A stretch of DNA of 5,470 nucleotides from Chitinophagaceae bacterium (GTDB lineage: Bacteria; Bacteroidota; Bacteroidia; Chitinophagales; Chitinophagaceae). Shown in pieces: positions 5,010 to 5,470 of the stretch. The position numbers and the translations under genes were made by a program. The stretch spans positions 1 through 5,470 of the forward strand of contig CANHUK010000153.1 in NCBI GenBank assembly GCA_947463755.1, written 5' to 3'. The notes below the pieces were generated by a model, which was not told the origin of the DNA, did no database searches, and worked only from the letters and a program-made list of their open reading frames with translations. Numbering within the stretch: the first letter of the stretch is position 1; each line of letters begins with the position of its first letter.

Positions 5010-5470
5010 ATGTATACCCGATGGCTGAATATCCTGCTGATGGCCGCCCTGCTGTGGCTGTCTGCCTGTGGCAAGGATACCAGCATCGAAGACCCGGGCT
5101 ACCGGCTCAGGATCCGGGTCGTGCCCATGATCGACGGGTTCCCCCTGCAGCGCGGGGTGGATCAGTCTAATAGCTGGGGAGAAGCGTTCCGGACCGATGT
5201 ATTCCGCATCTACCTGGGCGGTTTCGCCCTGCTCGATGAGGGTACTGATCCTGTATCCGACCATCCGGACACCTACCATCTGCTGGATGTGTTCGACAGC
5301 GCATCGATGTCGATCAACATCCATGGCAACGGCACCCCCTTCCGTCGACTGCGGCTGCAGGTCGGTATCGACAGCATACGGAATGTAAGCGGAGCGCAGA
5401 CAGGCGCCCTGGACCCGCTGCTGGGGATGTTCTGGACCTGGCAGACAGGCTATATCCATGCAAAATTCGA
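5010..5470 (+). CDS. MbnP-like (copper-binding-protein-like) lipoprotein, 5' part
   Basis: The frame is open from the ATG at 5010 to the window edge (153 full codons), so the gene is cut off. The first 19 residues form a lipoprotein signal peptide: Arg4, a hydrophobic run L-N-I-L-L-M-A-A-L-L-W, then lipobox L-S-A-C with Cys20 as the lipidated residue. The mature start C-G-K-D resembles the Lys-Asp/Glu surface-export signal described for Bacteroidota lipoproteins. The remainder looks like the MbnP-like domain: V-F-R-I-Y-L-G-G-F (64-72) in place of the usual R-Y-Y-I-S strand, Y-H-L-L-D (89-93), G-I-D-S-I-R-N-V-S-G (119-128), then G-A-L-D-P...G-M-F-W-T-W...G-Y-I (132-149), the most diagnostic block. 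Methanotroph MbnP/MopE relatives bind copper using an oxidised tryptophan made by a di-heme MbnH partner; whether this one binds copper is unknown. The 9-bp gap after arfB suggests co-transcription. Partners would lie downstream of the window. Confidence 0.82.
   Translation, partial: MYTRWLNILLMAALLWLSACGKDTSIEDPGYRLRIRVVPMIDGFPLQRGVDQSNSWGEAFRTDVFRIYLGGFALLDEGTDPVSDHPDTYHLLDVFDSASMSINIHGNGTPFRRLRLQVGIDSIRNVSGAQTGALDPLLGMFWTWQTGYIHAKF

Noticed and set aside
5001..5459. A 152-residue minus-strand reading frame opposite the lipoprotein
   Set aside because: It mirrors the codons of a well-supported lipoprotein with signal peptide and family motifs; its own translation is low-complexity, rich in Gln/His/Pro, with no recognisable domain.
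1..5470. Search for CRISPR repeats, insertion sequences, tRNA genes, attachment sites or a defence system
   Set aside because: No regularly spaced repeats, transposase motifs, terminal inverted repeats or cloverleaf-like stretches were seen by eye on either strand; all long frames are explained by housekeeping, envelope or secreted proteins.

Overview
The window looks like a chromosomal segment of a Bacteroidota bacterium with fairly high GC. Lines counted by hand range from about 40% GC inside glyQS to about 65-68% in arfB and the last gene. Four things point to the phylum: a type IX secretion (T9SS) type-A C-terminal sorting domain at the left edge; a single-chain, eukaryote-like glycyl-tRNA synthetase; start codons with no clear Shine-Dalgarno sequence and TAnnTTTG-type -7 boxes instead; and a lipoprotein with a CGKD start and an MbnP-like core. 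The family cannot be fixed from the sequence; Chitinophagaceae-like or Saprospiraceae-like lineages would both fit.

Layout. (1) 1-611 (+): the 3' end of a secreted beta-propeller-like protein with a T9SS sorting domain, followed by a perfect 14-bp hairpin (646-682). (2) 716-2228 (+): a two-gene unit, a flavin/NAD(P)H oxidoreductase of the ferredoxin-NADP reductase superfamily and a membrane-anchored YdcF/ElyC-type DUF218 protein. (3) 2239-4550 (-): a leftward unit read dtd -> MazG-like pyrophosphohydrolase -> glyQS. It meets the YdcF gene tail to tail with a 10-bp gap. (4) 4587-5470 (+): arfB, divergent from dtd across 36 bp, followed after 9 bp by the start of an MbnP-like lipoprotein that runs off the window.

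Functional reading. Four adjacent genes on the right concern tRNA charging or housecleaning: GlyRS charges tRNA-Gly, D-aminoacyl-tRNA deacylase clears D-aminoacyl-tRNA and (from the family literature) Gly-tRNA-Ala, the MazG-like enzyme hydrolyses non-canonical or surplus NTPs, and ArfB releases peptides from stalled ribosomes. The rest are ordinary envelope, redox and secreted functions. I see no mobile element, CRISPR array, RNA gene or defence system, and I do not think the window holds an undescribed system. The most interesting points are the very short or absent leaders predicted for glyQS and arfB, the overlapping hairpins between the MazG-like gene and glyQS, and the possibly surface-exposed copper-protein-like lipoprotein at the right edge. 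All gene stretches are accounted for, and no gap longer than about 105 bp lacks a gene.
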